DNA of 64,000 bases from Ohtaekwangia kribbensis. GTDB lineage: Bacteria; Bacteroidota; Bacteroidia; Cytophagales; Cyclobacteriaceae. This document shows, in pieces, positions 44,125-52,577 of this stretch (positions are counted from its first letter, which is position 1; each line of letters starts with the position of its first letter). The translations under genes were made by a program, and so were the position numbers. The notes below the pieces were generated by a model that saw only the letters and a list, made by a program, of their open reading frames with translations, was not told where the DNA came from and searched no databases. Location of the stretch: positions 62,001 to 126,000 of the forward strand of contig NZ_JBHTKA010000014.1 of the NCBI RefSeq assembly GCF_042676245.1, written 5' to 3'.

Positions 44125-46035
44125 ATGTTTAGAGCAATACGTAATCTCTCGATCAGCAAAAGACTTCAAATTATTTCATTTGTATCCATAAGCTTTATTT
44201 GCATTTTAATTACGTTGATTTTTTATACCAAGCGCAAAGAGGAACAAGTTACGGATACAGTGCGCATATTTGACTCGATGACGCTTGATGTGTGGATGCG
44301 CATCAAGACCTATAATTCACTTCGTGGCGATTTTCTTACAATATTGATCACTGACCCGCTAACGCAGGGTGAAAGCCATCAGGAGGCTGTTGAATTTTTT
44401 AATGAGCGACTGGAAGATCTGGCGAGCTATGAAGAAGCTGCAGAATACTGGGGCGTAATACCTGCTGATATCAAAGCAAACTACGACTCCATGAATATGG
44501 CTGTCGATCAGTATGTATCTTTTTGTAAAGATAAACTTCCTCTGGCCACAGATGTTTCACGAAGAGATTCAGCGGATTTTACAGACCTGCGAAAAACTAT
44601 CGTAGTAGAGTCAAACGAGCTCTATAAGAATATTCGTTACAGCGCGCTGAATACGTTGAATGCTATATATGATAATACCGAACGAAATGAAGTTCGCATT
44701 GAATCGGAAATACATACCATGATGTTACTGTTTTATATTTTGTCGGGAACATTGATCGTTACTATATTTTTTACGATCCGCATCATTGCTAAATCTATTC
44801 TGACACCCATTCATGAAACCCGAATGTCGCTGGAACTGCTTTCGAAAGGGGGGTTGCCTGCCATTAAAGCGTATCAGGGGAAAGATGAATTGTCAGTCAT
44901 GTTAAACTCCTTGAAGGGATTTAGTGAACAGATGACAAATCTGTTAAGCTTTGTGAGCAATGTAGCGCGGAAGAATTTTAAAGAAGAGGCAAAGATGTTT
45001 GAAGGTAAAGGTCTTATTGCCGAAGCGTTGATTAACATGCGCGATAGTCTTAAGCAACATGCTGTTGATGAATCGCTGCGCAACTGGACCATCCAGGGGC
45101 AAGCTGATTTAGGAAACATGATGAGACAACAGCAAACTCTGGACAAGTTTTGCGATCATGCATTGTCGTATATAGTGAAATACGTTGGCGCGAGTCATGG
45201 AGCGCTGTATATAGCGGAGAAAAATGGTGATCGCGAGCATTTAAAATTGGCTTCAGTATATGCGTATGATCGAAAGAAATTTATTTCAGGTCTCGTACAG
45301 CCGGGAGAGGGGTTGGCTGGACAAGTATACCTGGAGCGCCAGAGTATTATGCTTCGCGAGATGCCGGATGATTATATAAAGATCACCTCGGGATTAGGTG
45401 AAGCATTACCGCAAAGTTTAATTGTGTGTCCGTTGTTGTTAAATGACCGGGTACATGGTGTGTTGGAAATAGCTTCCTTCAAAATGTTTAAGTCGAACGA
45501 TACGGAGCTCATTCAAAAATTTGCAGAACAACTGGCATCAGCCGTTGCTACCGGACAATCGAATAGAAATACCGAGGAGCTTTTGCGTGAGTCTCAATTG
45601 AAGACCGAAGCAATGATAGCGCGTGAAGAGGAGACGGCTCGCTATATTGATGAACTGCGGGATGTCCAGCGTGGCCTGGAGATCAAATTAAATGAATCCA
45701 TAAAACAGAAGAATGAATTTCAATCCATACTCCGTGCTATCGGACAGAATATCATTGTTGTTGACAAGAACCTGATGGTGCAAAATGTAGTCCAATACAA
45801 CGACTACACTATGCGCAAACTGTTTGATAAGCCTGTTGTTGCCGGACAAAACCTGTTAATCCTATCAGACAGCAGCATGCACGAAACATTGAAGAATATA
45901 TTAAATGAAGCAATTCTTCAGGGAGAGACAGGAGGTGTTACGGTTAACAATGTTAAAATTGTTTCTCAACCCTTTCGTAATGAGACTGGTAATATTGTGT
46001 CATATATAATAACGATTGCCGAAGAGTCTATTTGA
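44125..46035 (+). CDS. Membrane sensor with HAMP-like, GAF and PAS domains, no kinase
   Basis: 636 residues from the ATG at 44125. The first membrane span (IISFVSISFICILITLIFY) is followed by a periplasmic helical domain to about residue 205, a second span (MLLFYILSGTLIVTIFFTI) and a HAMP-like linker (KSILTPIHETRMSLELL). A helical stretch leads to a GAF domain at about 345-495 (DKFCDHALSYIVKYVGASHGALYIA, PLLLNDRVHGVLEIASF). A coiled coil and a PAS-like domain close it (FQSILRAIGQNIIVVDKNLMVQNV). There is no histidine kinase, cyclase or phosphatase domain, so it must signal through a partner. Bacteroidota have similar output-less sensors of unknown role. No partner gene is adjacent. Confidence 0.8.
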   Translation: MFRAIRNLSISKRLQIISFVSISFICILITLIFYTKRKEEQVTDTVRIFDSMTLDVWMRIKTYNSLRGDFLTILITDPLTQGESHQEAVEFFNERLEDLASYEEAAEYWGVIPADIKANYDSMNMAVDQYVSFCKDKLPLATDVSRRDSADFTDLRKTIVVESNELYKNIRYSALNTLNAIYDNTERNEVRIESEIHTMMLLFYILSGTLIVTIFFTIRIIAKSILTPIHETRMSLELLSKGGLPAIKAYQGKDELSVMLNSLKGFSEQMTNLLSFVSNVARKNFKEEAKMFEGKGLIAEALINMRDSLKQHAVDESLRNWTIQGQADLGNMMRQQQTLDKFCDHALSYIVKYVGASHGALYIAEKNGDREHLKLASVYAYDRKKFISGLVQPGEGLAGQVYLERQSIMLREMPDDYIKITSGLGEALPQSLIVCPLLLNDRVHGVLEIASFKMFKSNDTELIQKFAEQLASAVATGQSNRNTEELLRESQLKTEAMIAREEETARYIDELRDVQRGLEIKLNESIKQKNEFQSILRAIGQNIIVVDKNLMVQNVVQYNDYTMRKLFDKPVVAGQNLLILSDSSMHETLKNILNEAILQGETGGVTVNNVKIVSQPFRNETGNIVSYIITIAEESI

Positions 46036-46058
46036 TGTCGGGCGAACCCGCGACCGAC

Positions 46059-46256
46059 TTACCAGTCCAAAAACTCTTTTAACTTCGGATTCGTCAGGAG
46101 TTTGATTAGAAAGAGTAGACCACCACATACCTGGAACATGGCAGCCAGCATAAGCATCTGGTCTGCACCTGTCAGGTGTAGTATTTTGAACAGTGCTCCG
46201 AGTATATCTACACATAGGCCAAGAATGATGAGAATAATGGCGTGCGTGGTTTTCAT
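46059..46256 (-). CDS. Small two-span membrane protein, GldL-N-like
   Basis: 65 residues: two hydrophobic spans (IILIILGLCVDILGALFKIL and MLMLAAMFQVCGGLLFLI) and a short basic C-terminus ending KEFLDW. The segment GALFKILHLTGADQML resembles the first helices of GldL, the gliding and type IX motor protein (GA.FKI.H..GA....). It is far too short to be GldL itself. Stand-alone proteins of this type are common and unassigned in Bacteroidota. It converges with the sensor gene, 23 bases between the ends. Confidence 0.65.
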   Translation of the reverse strand: MKTTHAIILIILGLCVDILGALFKILHLTGADQMLMLAAMFQVCGGLLFLIKLLTNPKLKEFLDW

Positions 46257-46452
46257 ATAGGTCAGGATTAAGTTATGGTTTTGCTAAAGTATAAATTCTT
46301 TTATTTAGCTGTTGTCATTGCGTGGCTTGTCTCATCGACATTTAGGATCATGCATTTCAACTAAAAAATTTTGTTACCTGTACGCTGCAGAAGGTATTGA
46401 GGAACTATATTTACTGCCATTGTCTTGTAACCCAAATCCCCGCCCAATAAAC

Positions 46453-47148
46453 ATGAAGTACTTATTACTATTGACCAATCTGGTGTTGATAACGGCCTGC
46501 TCAATTGCTCAAAGCACCATTGCCATCAAAGTATATCATAATACAGATATCTATAAAACCAGGTACACGGCAAGCGGGGGTGTGGTGCAGACCTCGGATG
46601 ACCATTTTAATATGAATCGTTTTTCGCTGGCTATAGATGTCAAGACCAGGAATGGATTCATTCACGAACTGGAGCTCTTTGTGCCGGAATTTTCTAAAAC
46701 AACGGATAAGCTACAGTATCCGATGAACTATGAATTGCTGTTGAGCTCTGGTTTTGAAGAAGAAGGAAATACATATTCATTCCGCTATGAGCTTAGTAAG
46801 CAGGTACTCACAATGTCAGACAAGTTTACATTAAATCTGGGCCTGGGTATTAATCCCTACTATGTTGCCGTTGATTATAGATCACAGCTTGAGCACCAAT
46901 ATTCACGTTCCTATAAATTTTATGGTGGTGTATTTAATATAGTGCCGCGACTAAACTTCAAACTGAGTAATCGCTTTGCGGTTGATTTGAATGTGCCGTT
47001 AAAGATTTATGACCTGCGATATTCAGAGAGGCGCATTGATAATCCTACACTTCCAATCAGGCAGCAAACGTCTAAAGACACAGAGCATATTTTTCTGGAA
47101 GGAAGCTATACTATCCGCTTGGGATTGCTGTATAATTTCGGATCGTGA
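46453..47148 (+). CDS. Exported beta-barrel-like protein, unknown function
   Basis: 231 residues from the ATG at 46453, where a signal peptide begins (MKYLLLLTNLVLITACSIAQ). The mature part alternates hydrophobic and polar residues in the way of a small outer-membrane beta-barrel: VVQTSDDHFNMNRFSLAID, FTLNLGLGINPYYVAVDY, KFYGGVFNIVPRLNFKLSN, and it ends YTIRLGLLYNFGS. A TAC-S lipobox-like site in the signal peptide is followed by S-I, so lipidation is possible but less likely than signal peptidase I cleavage after SIAQ. No family recognised. Confidence 0.65.
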   Translation: MKYLLLLTNLVLITACSIAQSTIAIKVYHNTDIYKTRYTASGGVVQTSDDHFNMNRFSLAIDVKTRNGFIHELELFVPEFSKTTDKLQYPMNYELLLSSGFEEEGNTYSFRYELSKQVLTMSDKFTLNLGLGINPYYVAVDYRSQLEHQYSRSYKFYGGVFNIVPRLNFKLSNRFAVDLNVPLKIYDLRYSERRIDNPTLPIRQQTSKDTEHIFLEGSYTIRLGLLYNFGS

Positions 47149-47236
47149 ATTCAGTAAGACAACGCTGCCGGGAATTTTTTGTGATGATCTTTTGTATACT
47201 TTCGTGATCCGGAATTGAATAAAAATTGATAGTACC

Positions 47237-47926
47237 GTGCGCGAATATATAATTCAGAAAACAACACTTGATTTCCTGAAGAAACTGGCAGCCAATAACG
47301 ATCGCGATTGGTTTGACGAACATAAAAGTCAATACGAAAAGGCGAAAGAGAATGCCGAAGCTTTTATGGATGCGCTCATTACCAAGATGAACGTGCACGA
47401 TCAGCTTGAGACACCTTCCGGAAAGAAAAGTCTTTTTCGCATCTATAACGATGTTCGTTTTTCCAAGGGCAAGGCACCGTATAATCCGCGATTTGCTGGC
47501 CACCTGAAACGCAGCAAGCCATTGTTACGCGGTGGTTACTATATACGCATCCGGCCGGGTGAGTCGCGGGTAGTGTGTGGTTTTATGTTCCCGAATGCAG
47601 ATGATCTGAAGCGTATTCGTGAAGATATAGCCGCCAACTATAGCGACTGGAAGAAGCTGTTAAAAACGAAATCGATCGTTCAGAATTTTGAATCCATGCA
47701 GGGCGAGCAAGTGAAAACTACTCCGAAAGGTTTTTCAGGTGATGATCCTGCTATAGCATTGCTGCGGTATAAGCAATTCTGGTTCGAACGCAAATTTACG
47801 GACCGTGAAGTGTTGGCTGATGACTTTCTGAATAATGTGAATGCTACTCTTAAGGCGATTCGTCCTTTCTTTGACTATATGAGTGAGCTGCTCACAACTG
47901 ACTCGAATGGTGAGTCGTTGTATTGA
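47237..47926 (+). CDS. DUF2461 (TIGR02453) family protein
   Basis: 229 residues, no signal peptide. The family's motifs are clear: TLDFLKKLAANNDRDWFDEHK at the start, FRIYNDVRFSKGKAPYNPRF in the middle, GGYYIRIRPGESRVVCGFMFP and the later DPAIALLRYKQFWFERKF. The fold and function of DUF2461 are not established. The gene begins with GTG at 47237; no ATG is available nearby, and the conserved N-terminus starts at once. The promoter region shows TTTG at 47178 and TACTTTCG at 47197, an imperfect match to the Bacteroidota boxes. Confidence 0.88.
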   Translation: MREYIIQKTTLDFLKKLAANNDRDWFDEHKSQYEKAKENAEAFMDALITKMNVHDQLETPSGKKSLFRIYNDVRFSKGKAPYNPRFAGHLKRSKPLLRGGYYIRIRPGESRVVCGFMFPNADDLKRIREDIAANYSDWKKLLKTKSIVQNFESMQGEQVKTTPKGFSGDDPAIALLRYKQFWFERKFTDREVLADDFLNNVNATLKAIRPFFDYMSELLTTDSNGESLY

Positions 47927-47946
47927 TTCGCGGTAAAAAAATATAT

Positions 47947-48008
47947 GTCTGAAGTCTGGAGACTTCAGACATGGGGTGGCACAAAGTCGGAGACTTGCGC
48001 CAGTTTTT
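47947..48008 (-). repeat. Two-hairpin repeat, copy C, flush with a stop codon
   Basis: GTCTGAAGTCT-GG-AGACTTCAGAC (47947-47970) is a near-closed 11-bp hairpin; the second is TGGCACAAAGTC-GGA-GACTTGCGCCA (47977-48002), followed by a T run. The stop codon of the minus-strand hydrolase begins at 48011, within three bases of the repeat's end. Confidence 0.8.
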
Positions 48009-49409
48009 TTAATATATAAAGGGGACTATGCTTTCCCATACTGCGGGAAAGTTGCAGAAGAATACTACATGATGACAACCGGGCACGATTGTCAACTTGC
48101 TTCCTGGTGTATATCTATATACTGCAGTAAGGGCTTCAACAGGATGTCCGTCATCGCGATCGCCTCCCATTACGAGCACAGGACATTTTATCTTTTCAAA
48201 TGTCTCTTTACTCAACACATCTTCATTATATAGCTTATTTAGTTTCGTCAGGCATTCGGCCCATCGTTTGGGTTCTGGCATCAGCACTAACCGGCTTTCG
48301 AAATATTCTTTCGCCTGACCGAGCAATAAGTCAGGAGTATAATTTGCCTTGTCTACCTTTCGGTTTCTAGGACGGTCACCTGAACCTATAGCAATCAGTT
48401 TCTTCACTAATTCCGGATGCGTGGCAGCAAGTTTATAGCCTGCGTATCCGCCATCACTGAATCCTAATACCGTTACACTGTCGCGGGTTATAGAACGGAT
48501 AACTTTATAGGCATCGTCTGCCCGTTGCTGCCACGTAAACGGTGCCGTGCCAATCTCTGATTTGCCATGACCGCGTGTGGCGATGCAGATTACCTGGTGA
48601 TCTTTCGAGAAGCGTTCAATGAATGGTGCAAACTCATCTATATAGCCATATACACCTCCGTGCAATAATACAATGGGCTCACCTTGTCCATAGATCTCGT
48701 AATATAGTTTCGCATCACCAACCGATATATACTTTCCGGATTTTGGATTATTTCCATACGGTATAGATCCTTTTGCGGAAGTGATTTCAAGATTGGCGAA
48801 GGAACCACCGGACATCATACCTGTCCAAAGTGCAATTTTACCTGCGCTGAGATTTCCAAGACTCTCTACTTCCAGACTTGGCTTTGAAGCGTAGTTCACA
48901 TATACCTTGATGGACTTTCCGTTCACTGTAATTTTTGCGTGAAACCAGTCCTCCGGATTGGGAACCGGATTAACTTTATTCTCATACTTGCCGGTATGAT
49001 CAGCCCGAAGTTTGTCCCACGGATAGTCTGGATGTGAAACATATTGAACCGATCGTGGTCTTCGGATGGTATCCGGGTTCATAAAGTTGAACGGTCTGAA
49101 GTATACCACTTCACAACGGTTGGTGTCCTGAACGTGAAAAGCTATACCGACAAAACTTTGCTGCGGGATGTTCTTCCCTTTAACATCAAACTCGATGGTG
49201 CCGCTGGAGAACTCATAATCTTTCAGGATCATAAATCCTTGTCCGATCTTCTGACTGAATTGGACAGCCTTCTTCTCAACATCCTGGAATGTCTCAACCT
49301 TTCGATTGGCAATTTCCCATGCCTGAAGATTGTGTAGATCGGGGCGAAATGTTTGAGCGTCCGCAATAAAGACGACTGTAAAAAGAATAAGGGATAACAA
49401 ATATTTCAT
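48009..49409 (-). CDS. Exported two-domain protein: lectin-like sandwich plus alpha/beta hydrolase
   Basis: 466 residues with a signal peptide (MKYLLSLILFTVVFIADA). Residues about 25-215 form a concanavalin-like beta sandwich of the 3-keto-disaccharide hydrolase / DUF1080 type: FEFSSGTIEFDVKGK in outline, FVGIAFHVQDTNRCEVVYFRPF and GKIALWTGMMSGGSFANLEI. Residues 225-466 are an alpha/beta hydrolase: IVLLHGGVYGY (oxyanion), Ser318 in LGFSDGGYAGY, Asp417 or Asp419 in GGDRDDGHP and His446/447 in GCHHVV. The hydrolase may act on an ester or lactone, and the sandwich may hold the substrate. The fusion is unusual for these two common folds, but I cannot say how rare. Confidence 0.8.
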   Translation of the reverse strand: MKYLLSLILFTVVFIADAQTFRPDLHNLQAWEIANRKVETFQDVEKKAVQFSQKIGQGFMILKDYEFSSGTIEFDVKGKNIPQQSFVGIAFHVQDTNRCEVVYFRPFNFMNPDTIRRPRSVQYVSHPDYPWDKLRADHTGKYENKVNPVPNPEDWFHAKITVNGKSIKVYVNYASKPSLEVESLGNLSAGKIALWTGMMSGGSFANLEITSAKGSIPYGNNPKSGKYISVGDAKLYYEIYGQGEPIVLLHGGVYGYIDEFAPFIERFSKDHQVICIATRGHGKSEIGTAPFTWQQRADDAYKVIRSITRDSVTVLGFSDGGYAGYKLAATHPELVKKLIAIGSGDRPRNRKVDKANYTPDLLLGQAKEYFESRLVLMPEPKRWAECLTKLNKLYNEDVLSKETFEKIKCPVLVMGGDRDDGHPVEALTAVYRYTPGSKLTIVPGCHHVVFFCNFPAVWESIVPFIY

Positions 49410-49530
49410 AGGTACTTGTTGTGTTTGGTTTATGGATTAATTGAACAAACGCTAAATTCATGTATAAGGAGTCTTTTTTGTTGTTCAAGTTTGCGCCAAA
49501 TTCGTACAAGCCAGTATCATTGCTGTTGTT

Positions 49531-50817
49531 ATGACCAGAATTGCAGAAGAAGCTGAAGTTACCCGGTGCCTGTTGCTGATCGAAACCCGACTTGCCTGGG
49601 GGCCGAGTGAGCAATGGGTAAATTATGATTTTGAAAAGCTGAGCGATGCAATTCACGAAGGCACCGGTGTGCGGTTGAGTGTTACCACCCTGAAACGTAT
49701 ATGGGGAAGGCTGAAGTACGACAGTGCACCAACGCTTACCACACTGAATGCTCTGGCACAATTTGCCGGTTATAATGACTGGAGAACATTCAAGCAAAAT
49801 GGTGATGAAGTGCCGGAAGTAGTAACAGAGGAGATGGCGATACCGACAGTTGCGTCTGGCCCTACCGTTGTGAAGCGAAGCGCGCGGTACTACTGGTTGC
49901 TGCTACTGATTCCGTTTGGTTTGCTTGGCTATGCGCTGATCCCCGCGAAGAAGCACGTGGCGTCTTACGCGATTGACAGTACTCGCTTTTCTTTTCGCGC
50001 AGATAAAATGATAACGGAGGGAGTTCCCAACTCTGTCGTGTTTCATTACGATGCACTGGCATCGCCAACGGACTCGGTCTATATAGCACAGACCTGGGAT
50101 ATTACCCGGAAGAAACTGGTGCCGAAAAACAAAACGGAGCATTCGACTATATATTACTATCCCGGGTATTTTCGCGCGAAGCTGATTATCGATACTACAA
50201 TTGTAAAGACGCACGACTTATGGATCACTTCCGGGGGATGGCTATGCCTGGCAGAAGATGATGTGGTGCCGCTATATTTCAAAAAGGAGGAATGTGTTAA
50301 ATCCGATCGTGTAGAAGTAGGTGAGGAAATTTTAAAGAAGTATAATCTATCACTTCATCCGAAGGCGCCACGCATCCGGATTTATAACCAGGGCGACCTC
50401 GGAGATCTGATGAGTGATAATTTTGTTTTTGAGACAACAATTAAAAGTGATTTCAATCAAGGCACCAACGTATGCCAGCCGGTAGAAGTGCTCATTCAGT
50501 GTAAAGATGATATTATTATTATACCGTTCTCTGCCAAACCCTGTATAGGAGATTTATTCCTCGCATTCTGCGGTGCGTTTGTAACCAGTAAAGAAGCTGA
50601 TCTCTCAAAATTCGGTGCTGACCTAACGCAATGGACGAAGCTCCGCATTGAAACCGTAAACCGCCATGCTACTATTTATGTAAACGATCAGAAAGCATAC
50701 TCGCTCACATTCCCCAATACGCCAACCGGTATAGTTGGCTTGCAGTATCGCTTTAATGGTGTTGGTGCAGTGAAGGATACGAAGTTTGAAAGTAATGGTC
50801 GGGTGATTGCATTTTAG
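49531..50817 (+). CDS. Single-span membrane protein with an N-terminal helical domain and a C-terminal sandwich
   Basis: 428 residues. The N-terminal about 95 residues are helical, with FEKLSDAIHEGTGVRLSVTT then LKRIWGRLKYDSAPTLTTLN and FAGYNDWRTFKQ. This segment recurs before membrane spans in many Bacteroidota proteins and looks like a helix-turn-helix. A span follows at about 118-137 (YYWLLLLIPFGLLGYALI). The extracytoplasmic part ends in a lectin-like sandwich (IRIYNQGDLGDLMSDNFVFE, LTQWTKLRIETVNRHATIYV). A DNA-binding head with a sensing tail would make a one-component membrane regulator; this is inference. The next gene starts 3 bases after its stop. Confidence 0.65.
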   Translation: MTRIAEEAEVTRCLLLIETRLAWGPSEQWVNYDFEKLSDAIHEGTGVRLSVTTLKRIWGRLKYDSAPTLTTLNALAQFAGYNDWRTFKQNGDEVPEVVTEEMAIPTVASGPTVVKRSARYYWLLLLIPFGLLGYALIPAKKHVASYAIDSTRFSFRADKMITEGVPNSVVFHYDALASPTDSVYIAQTWDITRKKLVPKNKTEHSTIYYYPGYFRAKLIIDTTIVKTHDLWITSGGWLCLAEDDVVPLYFKKEECVKSDRVEVGEEILKKYNLSLHPKAPRIRIYNQGDLGDLMSDNFVFETTIKSDFNQGTNVCQPVEVLIQCKDDIIIIPFSAKPCIGDLFLAFCGAFVTSKEADLSKFGADLTQWTKLRIETVNRHATIYVNDQKAYSLTFPNTPTGIVGLQYRFNGVGAVKDTKFESNGRVIAF

Positions 50818-50820
50818 CGT

Positions 50821-51327
50821 ATGCGATATATACTTTTGATTTTAGTTACTCCTTTTGTTGCCTGCGCTTCAAAAAATGAAAGGGATCTACTGGTTGGAGA
50901 CCTGGGTTTTAGTGAGTTCCGAATTGGTAACTTTTACAATCTATCGGATAGTTTGATAAAGCGTGTAAAGCACACTATCGATACGATAAATATTGCAAAA
51001 GCTGATAGTATGGATAGAAGATTCTTCGAAGTCTATAATATTCTTAAAGACAAGGGCCTACTGTATAAACCATTTGTTGACATCAGGGTAAAGGAAGATT
51101 CGATGGTTAAGCTATATCTTGATTCTGCAGATTATGACCGTATAAAAATATTCAAGTGGCGGGAGCTCCTCAATGAGGAGAAAAAAGTTGTCATAAAAGC
51201 AAAGACGGAGTATATAGATAATTTTCCGGTTACACTTCTTTATTGCAAGGAACTGGTAGATGTGTCGTTGACGGAGGGTAAGACCTATCCGCAACGCAGT
51301 AAATTCAAAATAGAAGATTACAACTAG
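50821..51327 (+). CDS. Lipoprotein of unknown function
   Basis: 168 residues with a short signal peptide and lipobox (LVTPFVAC at about residue 15). The mature part is charged and helical-beta mixed (LLVGDLGFSEFRIGNFYNL, KVVIKAKTEYIDNFPVTLLY). No family recognised. It starts 3 bases behind the membrane protein gene, so the two are translated from one message and may work together at the envelope. AT content is slightly higher than in neighbouring genes. Confidence 0.65.
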   Translation: MRYILLILVTPFVACASKNERDLLVGDLGFSEFRIGNFYNLSDSLIKRVKHTIDTINIAKADSMDRRFFEVYNILKDKGLLYKPFVDIRVKEDSMVKLYLDSADYDRIKIFKWRELLNEEKKVVIKAKTEYIDNFPVTLLYCKELVDVSLTEGKTYPQRSKFKIEDYN

Positions 51328-51425
51328 GTCTTCAGAGTAATACTTCATTCTCCCCCATGATGATGGAGCAATCCAAACTTTAGAGGAATGAGTCCGTTAA
51401 ACGAAGCACTTTCGTTTGAAAGACC

Positions 51426-52406
51426 ATGAAAACCCTGACCCTCTCTTACACTGACGTTGAAGCTCATTTTCAACCGGCATCGAAAGATGCTTCCGGATTT
51501 ATACATCGTGCCACCGGACAACAACACTGGGGCGCGTTTGAAGAGAAAGTATTCACCAGCTCGCACTATCGCTTTATGGAATATAGCGCACGTCCTGCTT
51601 CCCGTTTTAACATCCGGTATAACGAAGAACAACTGCCACACTGCATGAATATATGCATAGCCCTGCAGGGAATGGTGGAAGTAAAGCTGAAGGAAAGCGG
51701 GCTGTCCGCTGCATTAACGGGTTTGAGACATCACTCGCTATATTCATACGAGCAGGAGTATGATCTCATGGTGAGTAAAAATATCCATGGTGTACATGTG
51801 GCGATCGAACGCGAATATTATGCAAACCTCCTGTGCGATCAAACCCGTTGGACCGCACAGCTCAAGGAAAAATTACTGAAACAGGAATTGGTGATGCACG
51901 GTGATGCCGCCGTTAATAAAGATATGCAACACGTGATTGCTGCAATCTGTAACAATCCGCTGAGTGGAACGCTGCGCAAGTTGTTAATCGAAGCAAAGTT
52001 GCTGGAGCTTGTTGCTTTGCAGATAGAGCAGTTTATAGCATTCGATAAAACGAAACCTGATTGTCCTAAACTGAGGCGAACTGATATTGACACCTTCCAC
52101 GATCTTCGTAAATACCTCGATCAGCATTTTGCAGATGATCTTTCGCTGCATGCTTTATCGCGTATGTTCGGATTGAATGAATTTAAACTGAAGAAAGGCT
52201 TCAAAGATTTATTTCACTCAACTGTATTCGACTATATATACGAATGCCGGATGAATCACGCGCAGTATCTCTTACGCGACCAAAAGAAATATGTAAACGA
52301 AGTGTCCAGTGCAGTAGGTTATAAAAATCCCAATCACTTTTCGACAGCCTTTAAGAGAAAGTTCGGCACAAGCCCTAGTGAAATAGCTGCGAGCTTTGAG
52401 CCGTGA
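51426..52406 (+). CDS. AraC-family transcription regulator
   Basis: 326 residues. The N-terminal about 200 residues form a ligand-binding or dimer domain of the type found in PchR-like regulators (FEEKVFTSSHYRFMEYSA, ICIALQGMVEVKL). The C-terminal AraC domain has both helix-turn-helix units: LSLHALSRMFGLNEFKLKKG and VNEVSSAVGYKNPNHFSTAF, followed by KRKFGTSPSE. PchR-like members answer to siderophores or iron, but no iron genes lie nearby. It converges on paaC, separated by a long imperfect inverted repeat. Confidence 0.9.
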   Translation: MKTLTLSYTDVEAHFQPASKDASGFIHRATGQQHWGAFEEKVFTSSHYRFMEYSARPASRFNIRYNEEQLPHCMNICIALQGMVEVKLKESGLSAALTGLRHHSLYSYEQEYDLMVSKNIHGVHVAIEREYYANLLCDQTRWTAQLKEKLLKQELVMHGDAAVNKDMQHVIAAICNNPLSGTLRKLLIEAKLLELVALQIEQFIAFDKTKPDCPKLRRTDIDTFHDLRKYLDQHFADDLSLHALSRMFGLNEFKLKKGFKDLFHSTVFDYIYECRMNHAQYLLRDQKKYVNEVSSAVGYKNPNHFSTAFKRKFGTSPSEIAASFEP

Positions 52407-52574
52407 GTTGCGAGATGAGAGGCGGCTATTGGCTGCAGGAAGATTCTGCTTAGGCTATAGTTTGCTTGCTATATTTTGAGTTCGCTTGTTAAGCTGAGAG
52501 TCTATATATAGCACTCTCTTCCAGCAGCCAGAGGCCAGCAGCTTTGCAGCCTCCTCCTCGCGGCTCGCAACTAA
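52398..52574. repeat. Long imperfect inverted repeat between converging genes
   Basis: The left arm (52398-52442) includes the AraC stop codon and reads GAGCCGTGAGTTGCGAG then GGCTGCAGGAAG. The right arm (52518-52574) reads CTTCCAGCAGCC then CTCGCGGCTCGCAACT. AGTTGCGAG (52406-52414) and CTCGCAACT (52564-52572) pair perfectly, and GGCTGCAGGAAG / CTTCCAGCAGCC pair at 11 of 12 bases. The right arm carries extra GAGG/GGCT words, so the halves look like degenerate copies in inverted order. Confidence 0.6.
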
Positions 52575-52577
52575 TTT

